Part shown: positions 18,006 to 25,642 of the stretch, one piece after another | How positions within the stretch are numbered: the first letter of the stretch is position 1 | Layout: each line of letters starts with the position of its first letter | Assembly (NCBI RefSeq): GCF_030929505.1 | Contig: NZ_JAVFVV010000011.1 | Location: 124,001-188,000 of the forward strand | Direction: 5' to 3' | Source of the DNA: Mesorhizobium sp. LHD-90 | Lineage (GTDB): Bacteria; Pseudomonadota; Alphaproteobacteria; Rhizobiales; Rhizobiaceae | DNA: 64,000 nt | Made by a program: the position numbers and the translations under genes | Notes under the pieces: generated by a model | What the model was told of the DNA's origin: nothing | Database searches by the model: none | Seen by the model: only the letters and a program-made list of their open reading frames with translations

Positions 18006-18350
18006 CTAGCGGATCATATAAACCTTCCTGATCGTCTCATGGACGGTGCAGACGCCCTTCCAGTCCTGTGGGAAGAAGGCGGCGGTGTCGGGCGTGATCT
18101 CGATCACCTCGCCGCTTTCGTGCACATAGGTGCAGCGGCCTTCGAGGAAGTGGCAGAACTCGTCGCGGGTGACGTGGCATTCCCATTTGCCGGGCGTGCA
18201 GACCCACAATCCGCATTCGGAGCGCCCGTCCGGCCCCTTGTGCAGCAGCTTGCCGGAGGTGTGCGACTGGCCCTCGATCATGGTGGGGATGACGCCCCAG
18301 TCGACGAGATCGGTGAAGGCGAGCGGGTTTTTCCAGACGGGCGTGGTCAT
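18006..18350 (-). CDS. cupin domain protein (DUF861/cupin_3), paralogue 1
   Basis: 114 residues forming a single cupin barrel: 'SGKLLHKGPDGRSECGLWVC', 'HVTRDEFCHFLEGRCTYVHESGEVIEI', 'AAFFPQDWKGVCTVHETIRKVYMI'. Cupin_3 proteins include (S)-ureidoglycine aminohydrolase and many of unknown role. Metal-ligand positions are only partly typical ('DEFCHF' with Glu and His). Start at 18350 has AAGGA eight bases upstream. One of three tandem copies with shared residues, so it arose by duplication. Confidence 0.88.
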   Translation of the reverse strand: MTTPVWKNPLAFTDLVDWGVIPTMIEGQSHTSGKLLHKGPDGRSECGLWVCTPGKWECHVTRDEFCHFLEGRCTYVHESGEVIEITPDTAAFFPQDWKGVCTVHETIRKVYMIR

Positions 18351-18377
18351 GCTTGTGTCCTTGTTCAAAAGGTGCGG

Positions 18378-18719
18378 TCAGCGGCACATGAAGGCTTTGC
18401 TGAGCGTTTCGGTGATGATCGAGGTTCCCGCCCAGCCGGCCGGGAAGAAGACGACCGCGCCGGCCTGGACCGGAATTTCTTCGCCGCTGTCGCGGACATA
18501 GGTGCCGCGGCCGCCGATGAAATAGCAGAACTCGTCGGTGGCGAAAGCGACTTTGCGCGTGCCCGGCGTGCATGACCACAGCCCGCATTCGCTGGAGCCG
18601 TCGGCGTTGACGGAGAGAATCTTTCCGGATGCATGCGGGTTGCCGGCAATCGTGTTGGCGCCGGGTCCCCAATCGTCTAGGGCGACCAAGGCGGCATCGG
18701 GCCAGTTCGGTGTCGTCAT
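18378..18719 (-). CDS. cupin domain protein, paralogue 2
   Basis: 113 residues. Same fold as its neighbours: 'ASGKILSVNADGSSECGLWSC', 'ATDEFCYFIGGRGTYVRDSGEEIPV', 'AVVFFPAGWAGTSIITETLSKAF'. The His of 'DEFCHF' is Tyr here (DEFCYF), and 'VHET' is 'ITET', so metal binding may differ or be lost. Start at 18719 with GAGG eight bases upstream. Divergence at these positions suggests the three copies have separate roles or form a mixed oligomer. Confidence 0.87.
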   Translation of the reverse strand: MTTPNWPDAALVALDDWGPGANTIAGNPHASGKILSVNADGSSECGLWSCTPGTRKVAFATDEFCYFIGGRGTYVRDSGEEIPVQAGAVVFFPAGWAGTSIITETLSKAFMCR

Positions 18720-18727
18720 GAAAAACC

Positions 18728-19081
18728 TCAGGCGACCAGGATGTAGATGTTGCGCATGGTCTCGTGCACGTCGCATTCGCCGGACCAGCCGGCGGGAAAC
18801 AGCACGACCGTTCCCTTTTCGACCTCGATGACCTCGCCGTCGTCCGAGCGGTAGGTGGCGTGGCCGGCGACGAAATGGCAGAGTTCGTCGCGCGGAATCG
18901 ATAGTCGCCAGCGGCCCGGCGTGCAGACCCAGATGCCGCATTCAGGGCGGTTGTCCGGTCCCTTGTGGACGAGTCTTCCGCGCGAATGCGAGGCGCCGGA
19001 GATGGCGTCCGGCTGCACACCCCAGTCGACGAGGTCGCTGCGGGTTGAGGCGCCGTGGAGATGAGGGGCGGAGGAAGTCAC
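18728..19081 (-). CDS. cupin domain protein, paralogue 3 (GTG start)
   Basis: 117 residues. 'SRGRLVHKGPDNRPECGIWVC', 'IPRDELCHFVAGHATYRSDDGEVIEV', 'VVLFPAGWSGECDVHETMRNIYIL' match paralogue 1 most closely. Start is a GTG at 19081; its GGAGG is the end of the adjacent mosaic repeat. Nine bases separate its stop from paralogue 2. First of the cupin trio in transcription order. Confidence 0.86.
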   Translation of the reverse strand: MTSSAPHLHGASTRSDLVDWGVQPDAISGASHSRGRLVHKGPDNRPECGIWVCTPGRWRLSIPRDELCHFVAGHATYRSDDGEVIEVEKGTVVLFPAGWSGECDVHETMRNIYILVA

Positions 19082-19088
19082 TATCTTT

Positions 19089-19236
19089 ACCCTCCCCCTT
19101 GTGGGGAGGGTCGAGCCGCGCAGCGGATCGGGGTGGGGGTAGATGGCTTTTCGTCACGTTTGCCCGACCGTACCGTCAGACTGGCGGACCCCCACCCCGC
19201 GCCTCCGGCGCGACCCTCCCCACAGGGGGGAGGGTA
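19089..19236. repeat. RIME-like mosaic inverted repeat, locus 1
   Basis: Terminal arms TACCCTCCCCCTTGTGGGGA.. and the inverse ..CCCCACAGGGGGGAGGGTA, each itself a hairpin, with inner CCCCACCCC/GGGGTGGGGG arms. Structure as in Rhizobium-specific intergenic mosaic elements. Its end supplies the purine-rich site for the cupin-3 GTG. Confidence 0.8.
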
Positions 19237-19250
19237 GAGGCCGGCGCCCC

Positions 19251-20525
19251 TCACAGTAGCCCCTCCAGCAGGCCTGCCGCCTTTTCCGGGCCGTTCTGGC
19301 TTTGCATATGTTTGGAGGTGGCGACGAGCTTCGCCTGCATTACCGGATCGGAAATGCAGCTTTCCAGCTTGGCGATCAGTTCCGCATCGGTCCAGTCGTA
19401 GCGCGGCATCTTGAAGCCGTGGCCGGTTTCCTGGACGCGGGTGGCGTTGTCATGGCCGTCCCAGACATAGGGCATGATGATGGCCGGCTTGCCGAAGAAC
19501 AGGCATTCGGTGAAGGAGTTGTTGCCGCCGTGATGGATGACGGCATCGACCTGCGGGATGACCGAAGGTTGAGGAAACCAGCTTTCGATGATCACATTGC
19601 CGGGCACGTCGCTGTAGGCTTCTTTGTAGCCGCCGACATTGACCAGCGCGCGAAAACGGCTGTTGCCGATCGCCGCGATGATGCGCTTCAAAAGGTCGGT
19701 GTCGCCGGCGCCAAGCGAGCCGAAGGACACATAGATGAGCGGCCCGTCATTGTTCTTCGCGAAAGTGGGCATCTCGTAAGGCGCCTCCTTGCGCACGCAG
19801 CCCTCCAGATACTGGAATCTTGCCGGATCGAGCGGATGCCGGCGGTTGAATTTCACGGCTTCCGGATAGAGCAGCAGGTTGAGATAGGGCGAAGCCTCGA
19901 AGAACTGGCCGATCGGATAAGGGTTCTCCTGGCAGGTCCTGAGGAAGAAGTTGAATTCCTCGTGGATCGGCCGGATCACTTCGTTGAAATGCTCACGATA
20001 GGCCTTGTGGCAGGCGTGGTCGTTCTCGCCGCAGCCGGAGAGATGCGGCGGGATGCCGTCGTCCTCGATCTCGTTCTCCGAGCAGGAGATGATGCGCACC
20101 CAGGGTTTGCCAAACTGCTTGATGGCCGGGAACAGCACGACGTTGTCGACGCAGATGACGTCGGGCTGGATTTTCTCCAGCACGCCGGGCAAGTCGCGCT
20201 GGGCCCATTTGGCGCTGTCGACGATCGCCGTCCAGCAGTCCTTCACATAATTGTCGACCTGGTCGTAAGGCGATTTGCGGAAGTTCGGGATGTGGCCGTT
20301 GATAAAATCTTCCCAGAATTTTGCCATCTGCTCGGGCGGCATCGGCTCGGAAAGATTCACCGGATACGCCTCGAAGCCATAACCCTTATAGACGTCGACG
20401 AAGCCGGGATCGGACAAAAACACCGCCTTGTGGTCGCGCGCCTGCACCGCCTGGGCGATCCCGACCGAGTTCAGTGCCGGCCCGTAGGCGGCTTCGGGAA
20501 AGAATGCGATCGTTTTCTGGGCCAT
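19251..20525 (-). CDS. GT1-like (UGT/MGT-type) glycosyltransferase A
   Basis: 424 residues, GT-B fold. The N-terminal domain begins 'TIAFFPEAAYGPALNSVGIA' (acceptor side). The C-terminal domain shows 'LIYVSFGSLGAGD' and the donor-binding signature 'IHHGGNNSFTECLFFGKPAI' followed by 'MPYVWDGHDNATRV'. In UGTs the last part is usually D-Q; here it is D-G-H-D-N, so the sugar donor may differ. Start at 20525 with GGAGG nine bases upstream. Encoded between the ABC ATPase and the cupins, apparently same operon. Closely resembles the protein at 25643-26929. Acceptor unknown. Confidence 0.85.
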   Translation of the reverse strand: MAQKTIAFFPEAAYGPALNSVGIAQAVQARDHKAVFLSDPGFVDVYKGYGFEAYPVNLSEPMPPEQMAKFWEDFINGHIPNFRKSPYDQVDNYVKDCWTAIVDSAKWAQRDLPGVLEKIQPDVICVDNVVLFPAIKQFGKPWVRIISCSENEIEDDGIPPHLSGCGENDHACHKAYREHFNEVIRPIHEEFNFFLRTCQENPYPIGQFFEASPYLNLLLYPEAVKFNRRHPLDPARFQYLEGCVRKEAPYEMPTFAKNNDGPLIYVSFGSLGAGDTDLLKRIIAAIGNSRFRALVNVGGYKEAYSDVPGNVIIESWFPQPSVIPQVDAVIHHGGNNSFTECLFFGKPAIIMPYVWDGHDNATRVQETGHGFKMPRYDWTDAELIAKLESCISDPVMQAKLVATSKHMQSQNGPEKAAGLLEGLL

Positions 20526-20543
20526 GCCTGCCTCCAACAGAAC

Positions 20544-21611
20544 TCAGTTCCTGAAAATGCGCGTGTCTTCCGCCGCCCAGCCGATCTCGACTGTATCGCC
20601 GGCCTTGACCGGACGGCGGTTGGCGGCGTCGGCGGTGACGCGGACGAGGAAGGGTTTTTCGGTCAGCGCCGTGCGGATGTGAAGCTGCAGGTCGAGCCCG
20701 TGATAGGCGAGCGCCTCAACCGTGCCGGAGACGCGGTTGGCGATGTCTGCCGTAGGGGACAGCGCCACCCGCTCGGGACGTACGGCGGCGATAGCCGCGC
20801 TACCCGGGCTTAGATCGTCCGGAAGCGTCCCGGCGATCAGTGCGTCGTTGGCCGCCCGCACGCCGTATTGCTCGGCGCTGCCCTCACAAAAATTCATGAC
20901 GCCGATGAAGTCGGCGACAAAACGGTCAGCGGGCCGCTCGTAGATCTCGTGCGGCGTATCGCATTGCAGCAGGTGGCCATCCTTCAGAACCGCCATGCGG
21001 TCAGCCATGACCAGCGCTTCCTCCTGGTCGTGGGTGACCACGATGAAGGTGATGCCGACCTCGTGCTGGAGCCGCTTCAGTTCCATCTGCATGGCGCCGC
21101 GCAGCTTTTTGTCGAGCGCGCCGAGCGGCTCGTCGAGCAAGAGCAGGCGCGGCCTTTTCACCAGCGCGCGGGCAAGCGCGACGCGTTGTTTCTGGCCGCC
21201 GGAAAGCTGCTCCGGCTTGCGATCGGCCAGTTGGGAAAGCTGCGTGGTCGCCATGATCTCGTCGACGCGAGCACGGATTTTTTCCGCTGGCAGCCGCTCC
21301 ATCTCGAGGCCGTAGGAAATGTTGGCACGAACCGTCATGTGCGGGAACAGGGCGTAGGACTGGAACATCAGATTGACCGGCCGGCGGTTGGGCGGGACGG
21401 CGGAAATGTCCTTGCCGTCGAGCAGGATTTTTCCGGCGCTCGGCGTCTCGAAGCCCGCCAGCATCCTGAGCAGCGTGGTTTTTCCGCAGCCGGACGGACC
21501 GAGCAGGGCAAAGAACTCGTTCTCGCGGATCGCCAGCGACACGTCGTCGACGGCGGCGATGCGGCCGAAGTTTTTCGTCACCCGGTCGATGGCGAGCAGC
21601 GTGCGGGTCAC
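20544..21611 (-). CDS. polyamine-type ABC transporter ATP-binding protein (PotA-like)
   Basis: 355 residues from a GTG that overlaps the permease stop (GTGA). Walker A 'GPSGCGKTT', Q-loop 'FQSYALFPHMTV', signature 'LSGGQKQRVALARALV', Walker B 'LLLLDEPLGALD', His switch 'VVTHDQEEA'. The C-terminal TOBE domain ('AAVRPERVALSP') is regulatory. Energises uptake with the two permeases upstream. Substrate class (spermidine/putrescine-like, including opines and related amines) comes from family resemblance only. Confidence 0.92.
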   Translation of the reverse strand: MTRTLLAIDRVTKNFGRIAAVDDVSLAIRENEFFALLGPSGCGKTTLLRMLAGFETPSAGKILLDGKDISAVPPNRRPVNLMFQSYALFPHMTVRANISYGLEMERLPAEKIRARVDEIMATTQLSQLADRKPEQLSGGQKQRVALARALVKRPRLLLLDEPLGALDKKLRGAMQMELKRLQHEVGITFIVVTHDQEEALVMADRMAVLKDGHLLQCDTPHEIYERPADRFVADFIGVMNFCEGSAEQYGVRAANDALIAGTLPDDLSPGSAAIAAVRPERVALSPTADIANRVSGTVEALAYHGLDLQLHIRTALTEKPFLVRVTADAANRRPVKAGDTVEIGWAAEDTRIFRN

Positions 21612-22372
21612 TGGCCGATCATCCCGCGATTGAGGCGCTGCGAGAGGGTGAGAGCGATGACGCTGACGGCCATGACGATGGTGGCGAGCGCGTTGATCTC
21701 CGGCGTAATGCCGAAGCGGATCATCGAATAGATCTGCATCGGCAGCGTGGTGGAGGCGCGGCCGGCTCCGGCGGTGAAATAGGCGATGATGAACTCGTCG
21801 ACCGACAGCGTGAAGGCGAGCAGCGCGCCGGCGACCACCGCCGGCAGGATGACCGGCAGCGTGATGCGCCGGAAGGTGGTGACCGCCGAGGCGCCGAGAT
21901 CGGCGGACGCCTCGGTGATCGACCAGTCGAAACTTTTCAGCCGCGCCCGCACGACGGAGCAGACGAAGGCGATGTTGAAGACGACATGAGCCAGCACGAT
22001 GGTGTGCAGGCCCATAGTGACGTCGAGCATGGAAAAGAACGACAGCAGCGCTATGGCGAGCACGATGTCGGGGATGATCATCGGCGCGAAGATCAGTGCC
22101 TCCAGCGCCGAGCCGCGCTTGCGCCGCATCTCCACGCCGAGCGCCAGCAAGGTGCCGAGCAGGGTGGCGATTGCCGTCGAGACGATTGCCACGATCAGCG
22201 TGTTGAGCGCGGCCGACAATATGTCGTTGTTGGACGCCAGCGAGACGTACCATTTGAACGAAAATCCGGACCAGACGGTCGGCAGGCCGCCCTCGTTGAA
22301 CGACAGCGCGACCAACACCGCGATCGGGATATAGAGGAAAGCGAAGACGGCGACGAGGATGGCGCGGTTCAT
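21608..22372 (-). CDS. ABC transporter permease (PotC-like)
   Basis: 254 residues with about six membrane segments, starting 'ILVAVFAFLYIPIAVLVALSF'. The cytosolic EAA loop 'EASADLGASAVTTFRRITLP' contacts the ATPase. Overlaps both neighbours by four bases (ATGA and GTGA), so the operon is tightly coupled. Confidence 0.92.
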   Translation of the reverse strand: MNRAILVAVFAFLYIPIAVLVALSFNEGGLPTVWSGFSFKWYVSLASNNDILSAALNTLIVAIVSTAIATLLGTLLALGVEMRRKRGSALEALIFAPMIIPDIVLAIALLSFFSMLDVTMGLHTIVLAHVVFNIAFVCSVVRARLKSFDWSITEASADLGASAVTTFRRITLPVILPAVVAGALLAFTLSVDEFIIAYFTAGAGRASTTLPMQIYSMIRFGITPEINALATIVMAVSVIALTLSQRLNRGMIGQ

Positions 22373-23229
22373 ACCGCTTCCTCCCTGACCGTGGCGCGGC
22401 CGGATGCCCGTTCGGCGGCGAAAGCCTGCAAGGTCAAGAGCAGCATCATGATGGCGATCAGCACCATCGACAGTGCGGCGCCGAACGGCCAGTCATTGGC
22501 GGTGAGGAACTGGTCGTAGACAAGGTTGCCGATCATCTGGAAGCGGCCGCCGCCAAGCAGCGCCGGGGTGACGAAATTGCCGATCGACAGCACGAACACG
22601 AACACCGCGCCGGCGGCGATGCCGGGCAGCGTCAGCGGCAGCACAATGCGGCGAAAAGTGGTGAAGGCCGAGCCGCCGAGGTCGCGTGAGGCTTCCGCTA
22701 GTTCCGGATTGAGCCGCGACAGCGGCGCGTAGCAGGCAAGGATGACGAAGGGCAGGTAGTTGTAGACGAGGCCGGCGATCACCGCGCCTTCGGTGTAGAG
22801 CATCGACGGCGGTTCACCCGTATAGCCGAACCAGCGCAAAAACTGGGTGACCAGCCCCTCGCGGTTGAGCAGCACGATCCAGGCATAGGTGCGGATCAGG
22901 TAGTTCGACCAGAAGGGCAGCACGGCGAAGAACAGGTAGATCGGCTGGCGGTGGCGCGGCGCGGCGGCGATGGCATAGGCAGCCGCATAGCCGATGACGA
23001 CGGCGATAAGCGTCGCCGTGCCGGCGATGCGGGCGGAGTTGAGAAAGATGCCGGCATAGAGTGGATCGAAGACCTGCGCGAAGTTCTCGAGCGTGAAGGT
23101 GTATTCGACGCCGCCATAGATGCCGCGCCTGAAGAAGGCGAGCGCCAGCACCAGCGCGCAGGGCACGACCATCAGCCCGGTCAGCCAAGCCAAGGCAGGG
23201 GCCATCAGCAGGGTGGAGCGGGAGGTCAC
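22369..23229 (-). CDS. ABC transporter permease (PotB-like, GTG start)
   Basis: 286 residues, six predicted membrane segments beginning 'LAWLTGLMVVPCALVLALAF'. EAA loop 'EASRDLGGSAFTTFRRIVLP'. The GTG at 23229 lies just after a mosaic repeat whose GGGAGGGTAAGG acts as SD; an internal ATG at 23205 is an alternative. Pairs with the PotC-like protein to form the channel. Confidence 0.9.
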   Translation of the reverse strand: MTSRSTLLMAPALAWLTGLMVVPCALVLALAFFRRGIYGGVEYTFTLENFAQVFDPLYAGIFLNSARIAGTATLIAVVIGYAAAYAIAAAPRHRQPIYLFFAVLPFWSNYLIRTYAWIVLLNREGLVTQFLRWFGYTGEPPSMLYTEGAVIAGLVYNYLPFVILACYAPLSRLNPELAEASRDLGGSAFTTFRRIVLPLTLPGIAAGAVFVFVLSIGNFVTPALLGGGRFQMIGNLVYDQFLTANDWPFGAALSMVLIAIMMLLLTLQAFAAERASGRATVREEAV

Positions 23230-23235
23230 TGGCCT

Positions 23236-23414
23236 TACCCTCCCCCTTGTGGGGAGGGTCGCGGCGAAATCCGCGCACAGCGCGGCTTTTGACGCGGGGT
23301 GGGGGTATGGCGAAATGCCATCCGCTCACCCTTGCGCGTCTCTACCCCCACCCCGCCTCGCAATTTCCGCTACGCTCCAATCGCTCGGCGACCCTCCCCA
23401 CAAGGGGGAGGGTA
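23236..23414. repeat. RIME-like mosaic inverted repeat, locus 2
   Basis: TACCCTCCCCCTTGTGGGGA arm at one end and its near-perfect inverse at the other, with internal CGGGGTGGGGGTA / TACCCCCACCCCG arms. Fills the gap between the binding-protein stop and the PotB-like start, inside the operon. Confidence 0.82.
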
Positions 23415-23422
23415 AGCGCCGT

Positions 23423-24484
23423 TCACTGCGCCGCCTTGATCTCGCTGACGATCTTCGAATATTCGCGCTGCGCCTCGCCCACGTCGCGCAGTTCCTCGAA
23501 CTTCACCAGATCGGCCACCGGCATCGCCATGTTGGGGTACTGCGCGGAAAGTTCGGCCGGCAGCGAGTCCATCGCCGCCTTGTTCGGCACCTTGTAAAGA
23601 ATGTTCTGCGCCGCCCAGCCGTGGTTCTTGGCGTCGAGCATGAAGTTGACGAACTTGAAGGCATCGTCCTTGTGCTCGGAGGCCTTCATCACCACCATCG
23701 TGTCCAGCCAGAGATCGGAGCCCTCTTTCGGGATCACATATTTGATGTCCTTGTTGTCGGTGATGCCGTAGTTGCACCAGCCGTCCCAGGCCTGCACCAT
23801 CAGCGCCTCGCCGGAGACGAGCTTCGAGTAGAAGGTCGTGTCGTCATAGGCGAGCAGCGTCTTCTTGGCGGAGATCAGCAGGTTCTTGACCTCCTCCATC
23901 TTCGCCGGATCGGTCTCGTTGACCGAAAATCCCTTGGCAAGCTGGCCGGCGGCGAGCAGCCAGCGGTCGGTGGCCAGCATCGTGGTCTTGCCCTTGAGGT
24001 CGTCGGAGGGCGCGAGCAGATCGTTCCATGAGGCAGGCTCCGTCTTCACCAGGTCGGAGCGGTAGCACAGGCCGGTCGTTCCCCAGGTGTAGGGCACGGA
24101 GAAGGCATTGCCCGGGTCGTAGGGCAGCTTGGTCGCTTCGGGATACAGGTTGGCGAGGTTCGGCACCTTGGCATGGTCGATCGGCTCGGCGAGGCCGAGC
24201 TTGTTCAGCACCTCGGCGAAGGGCGAGGAGACGAAGACGACGTCGTAGCCCTTGCCGCCGGAGGCGACGAGCTTACCCATGATTTCCTCGTTGGTGGCGT
24301 GTTTCACCACCTCGCCGGACACGCCGGTCGCGGCCTTGAAGGCGTCCATGGCGTCGGGCGCCATGTAGCCGTCCCAGTTGGAGATGACGAGGCTTTGCGC
24401 GGCGGCCGGCGAGGCGAAGGCCAGCGCGAGGCCGAAAAGGGCGGAGCGGGCGCTCCACGAAAACTGCCGGGACGGCGCGGTCAT
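23423..24484 (-). CDS. ABC transporter periplasmic binding protein (PotD/PotF-like)
   Basis: 353 residues. Signal peptide 'RSALFGLALAFASPAAAQ', then 'LVISNWDGYMAPDAMDAFKAATG', typical of the polyamine-binding group. Ligand-pocket aromatic and acidic residues are seen in 'VPYTWGTTGLCYRSD', 'GEALMVQAWDGWCNYG' and 'WLDTMVVMKAS'. Captures the substrate in the periplasm. First gene of the operon; SD GGGAG lies about nine bases before the ATG. Start region faces the GntR gene across 215 bp. Confidence 0.92.
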   Translation of the reverse strand: MTAPSRQFSWSARSALFGLALAFASPAAAQSLVISNWDGYMAPDAMDAFKAATGVSGEVVKHATNEEIMGKLVASGGKGYDVVFVSSPFAEVLNKLGLAEPIDHAKVPNLANLYPEATKLPYDPGNAFSVPYTWGTTGLCYRSDLVKTEPASWNDLLAPSDDLKGKTTMLATDRWLLAAGQLAKGFSVNETDPAKMEEVKNLLISAKKTLLAYDDTTFYSKLVSGEALMVQAWDGWCNYGITDNKDIKYVIPKEGSDLWLDTMVVMKASEHKDDAFKFVNFMLDAKNHGWAAQNILYKVPNKAAMDSLPAELSAQYPNMAMPVADLVKFEELRDVGEAQREYSKIVSEIKAAQ

Positions 24485-24590
24485 GACGGACTCCCATTCC
24501 TGTTGAAACGACGATTGTCTTTGTCAGGCGCCCATCCGGATGTTCCGCTTATGGCCGCCCAGTTCCCCAGCCTGTTTCCGGCTGCTTTTG

Positions 24591-24625
24591 ATTGACAGTA
24601 CTATTGCAGAAAAAAGTACGTCAAT
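24591..24625. promoter_or_regulatory. imperfect 35-bp dyad in the divergent promoter region
   Basis: ATTGACAGTACT and AGTACGTCAAT are inverted copies (one base missing in the right arm) around 12 bases. Lies between the binding-protein gene and the GntR gene, so it is a candidate operator for that regulator. ATTGACA also resembles a -35 box. Confidence 0.5.
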
Positions 24626-24699
24626 CCATAATTTGCACGGATCGTTCGAAACGCTTGCCTCCGGCGGCGCACCACACCTCGATCCATGATCGGGCGACA

Positions 24700-25638
24700 A
24701 TGCAGGCGGCAGACAAGAAACCTCGCACCAGCCATATCGATCTCGCCCAGCGCATCCTGGATGTGGCGCGCGCCGGCGGCTTCGAACCAGGCGCACGCCT
24801 GCCGGAGCAGCAGATCGCGTCGCTCTGCAACGTCTCGCGCACACCGGTTCGCGCCGCATTGCGCCTGCTGGCGGAACAGGGGCTGGTCGGGTGGGTGCAG
24901 GACGATGGGTTCCGGCTTGCCGCCGATCTCTCGACGCTGTCCGGGTCGCTGACCGATCTGCCGAGCGCCGAGGAGGACGATCTGGCGGCGGCCATACTGC
25001 GCGACCGGGCGGCCCGGCGGCTGGACGGCACGGTGACGGCGGCCGCGCTGGCGCGGCGGTACAGCACCCAGCGAACGACGGTACTAAAAGCGCTGACAAG
25101 ACTGTCGGAGGAGGGGCTGATCGAGCGCGCCCCCGGCCAGTCCTGGATGTTCCGGCCGGCTCCGGACAGTCCGGAGGCGATTGCCGAGAGCTACGATTTT
25201 CGCCTTGCGCTGGAGCCGACAGCCATCCTCGCGCCGGGGTTCCGGCTGGACGGCGCAAAGGCGTCGGCGCTGCGGCAGGCAATGGAGGCGCTGCTAGCGG
25301 CGCCGGATTCGACCTTCGACATGCGTGAATGCCAGCGCCTTGACCGTGAGTTCCACGCGTTGATCGCGGCGGGCGCGGCGAACCGTTTTGTCGCCGACGC
25401 CCTTGCTGCGCACCACCGGCTGCGGCAATTGCCGGGCGCCACGCCGGGCGTCAGCGTGTTCCGGCTGCGTCAGTCGACGCGCGAGCACCTCGCCATTCTC
25501 GACCAGATCGAGAGCCGGCAATACGAGGTCGCCGCCGACCTGCTGAAAGTGCATCTGCGGCTGTCGCGCAGCCAAAGGCCGCATGCGGCCAACCGCGGGG
25601 CACCGGCACTGACCGCCATGATCCGGCGGCCGGGCTGA
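24700..25638 (+). CDS. GntR/FadR-like regulator with an apparent second winged-helix domain
   Basis: 312 residues from the ATG at 24700. A GntR winged helix spans about residues 12-75 ('IDLAQRILDVARAGGFEPGA', 'EQQIASLCNVSRTPVRAALRLLAEQGL'-type, shown divided). A second HTH-like stretch follows at about 90-150 ('AAILRDRAARRLDGTVTAAA', 'LARRYSTQRTTVLKALTRL', 'SEEGLIERAPGQSWMF'). The C-terminal FCD ligand domain has 'YDFRLALEPTAI', 'DREFHALI', 'REHLAILDQIE'. Most FCD regulators have one HTH. Divergent from the transporter operon, so likely its regulator; ligand unknown. Confidence 0.87.
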   Translation: MQAADKKPRTSHIDLAQRILDVARAGGFEPGARLPEQQIASLCNVSRTPVRAALRLLAEQGLVGWVQDDGFRLAADLSTLSGSLTDLPSAEEDDLAAAILRDRAARRLDGTVTAAALARRYSTQRTTVLKALTRLSEEGLIERAPGQSWMFRPAPDSPEAIAESYDFRLALEPTAILAPGFRLDGAKASALRQAMEALLAAPDSTFDMRECQRLDREFHALIAAGAANRFVADALAAHHRLRQLPGATPGVSVFRLRQSTREHLAILDQIESRQYEVAADLLKVHLRLSRSQRPHAANRGAPALTAMIRRPG

Positions 25639-25642
25639 CGTT

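Noticed and set aside
19302-20813. 503-codon open frame on the plus strand
   Set aside because: Antisense to glycosyltransferase A and the ATPase; composition not protein-like.
20544-22253. A 569-residue ABC protein with a long N-terminal domain
   Set aside because: The first 210 residues are the permease gene read in another frame. The real start is the GTG at 21611 overlapping the permease stop.
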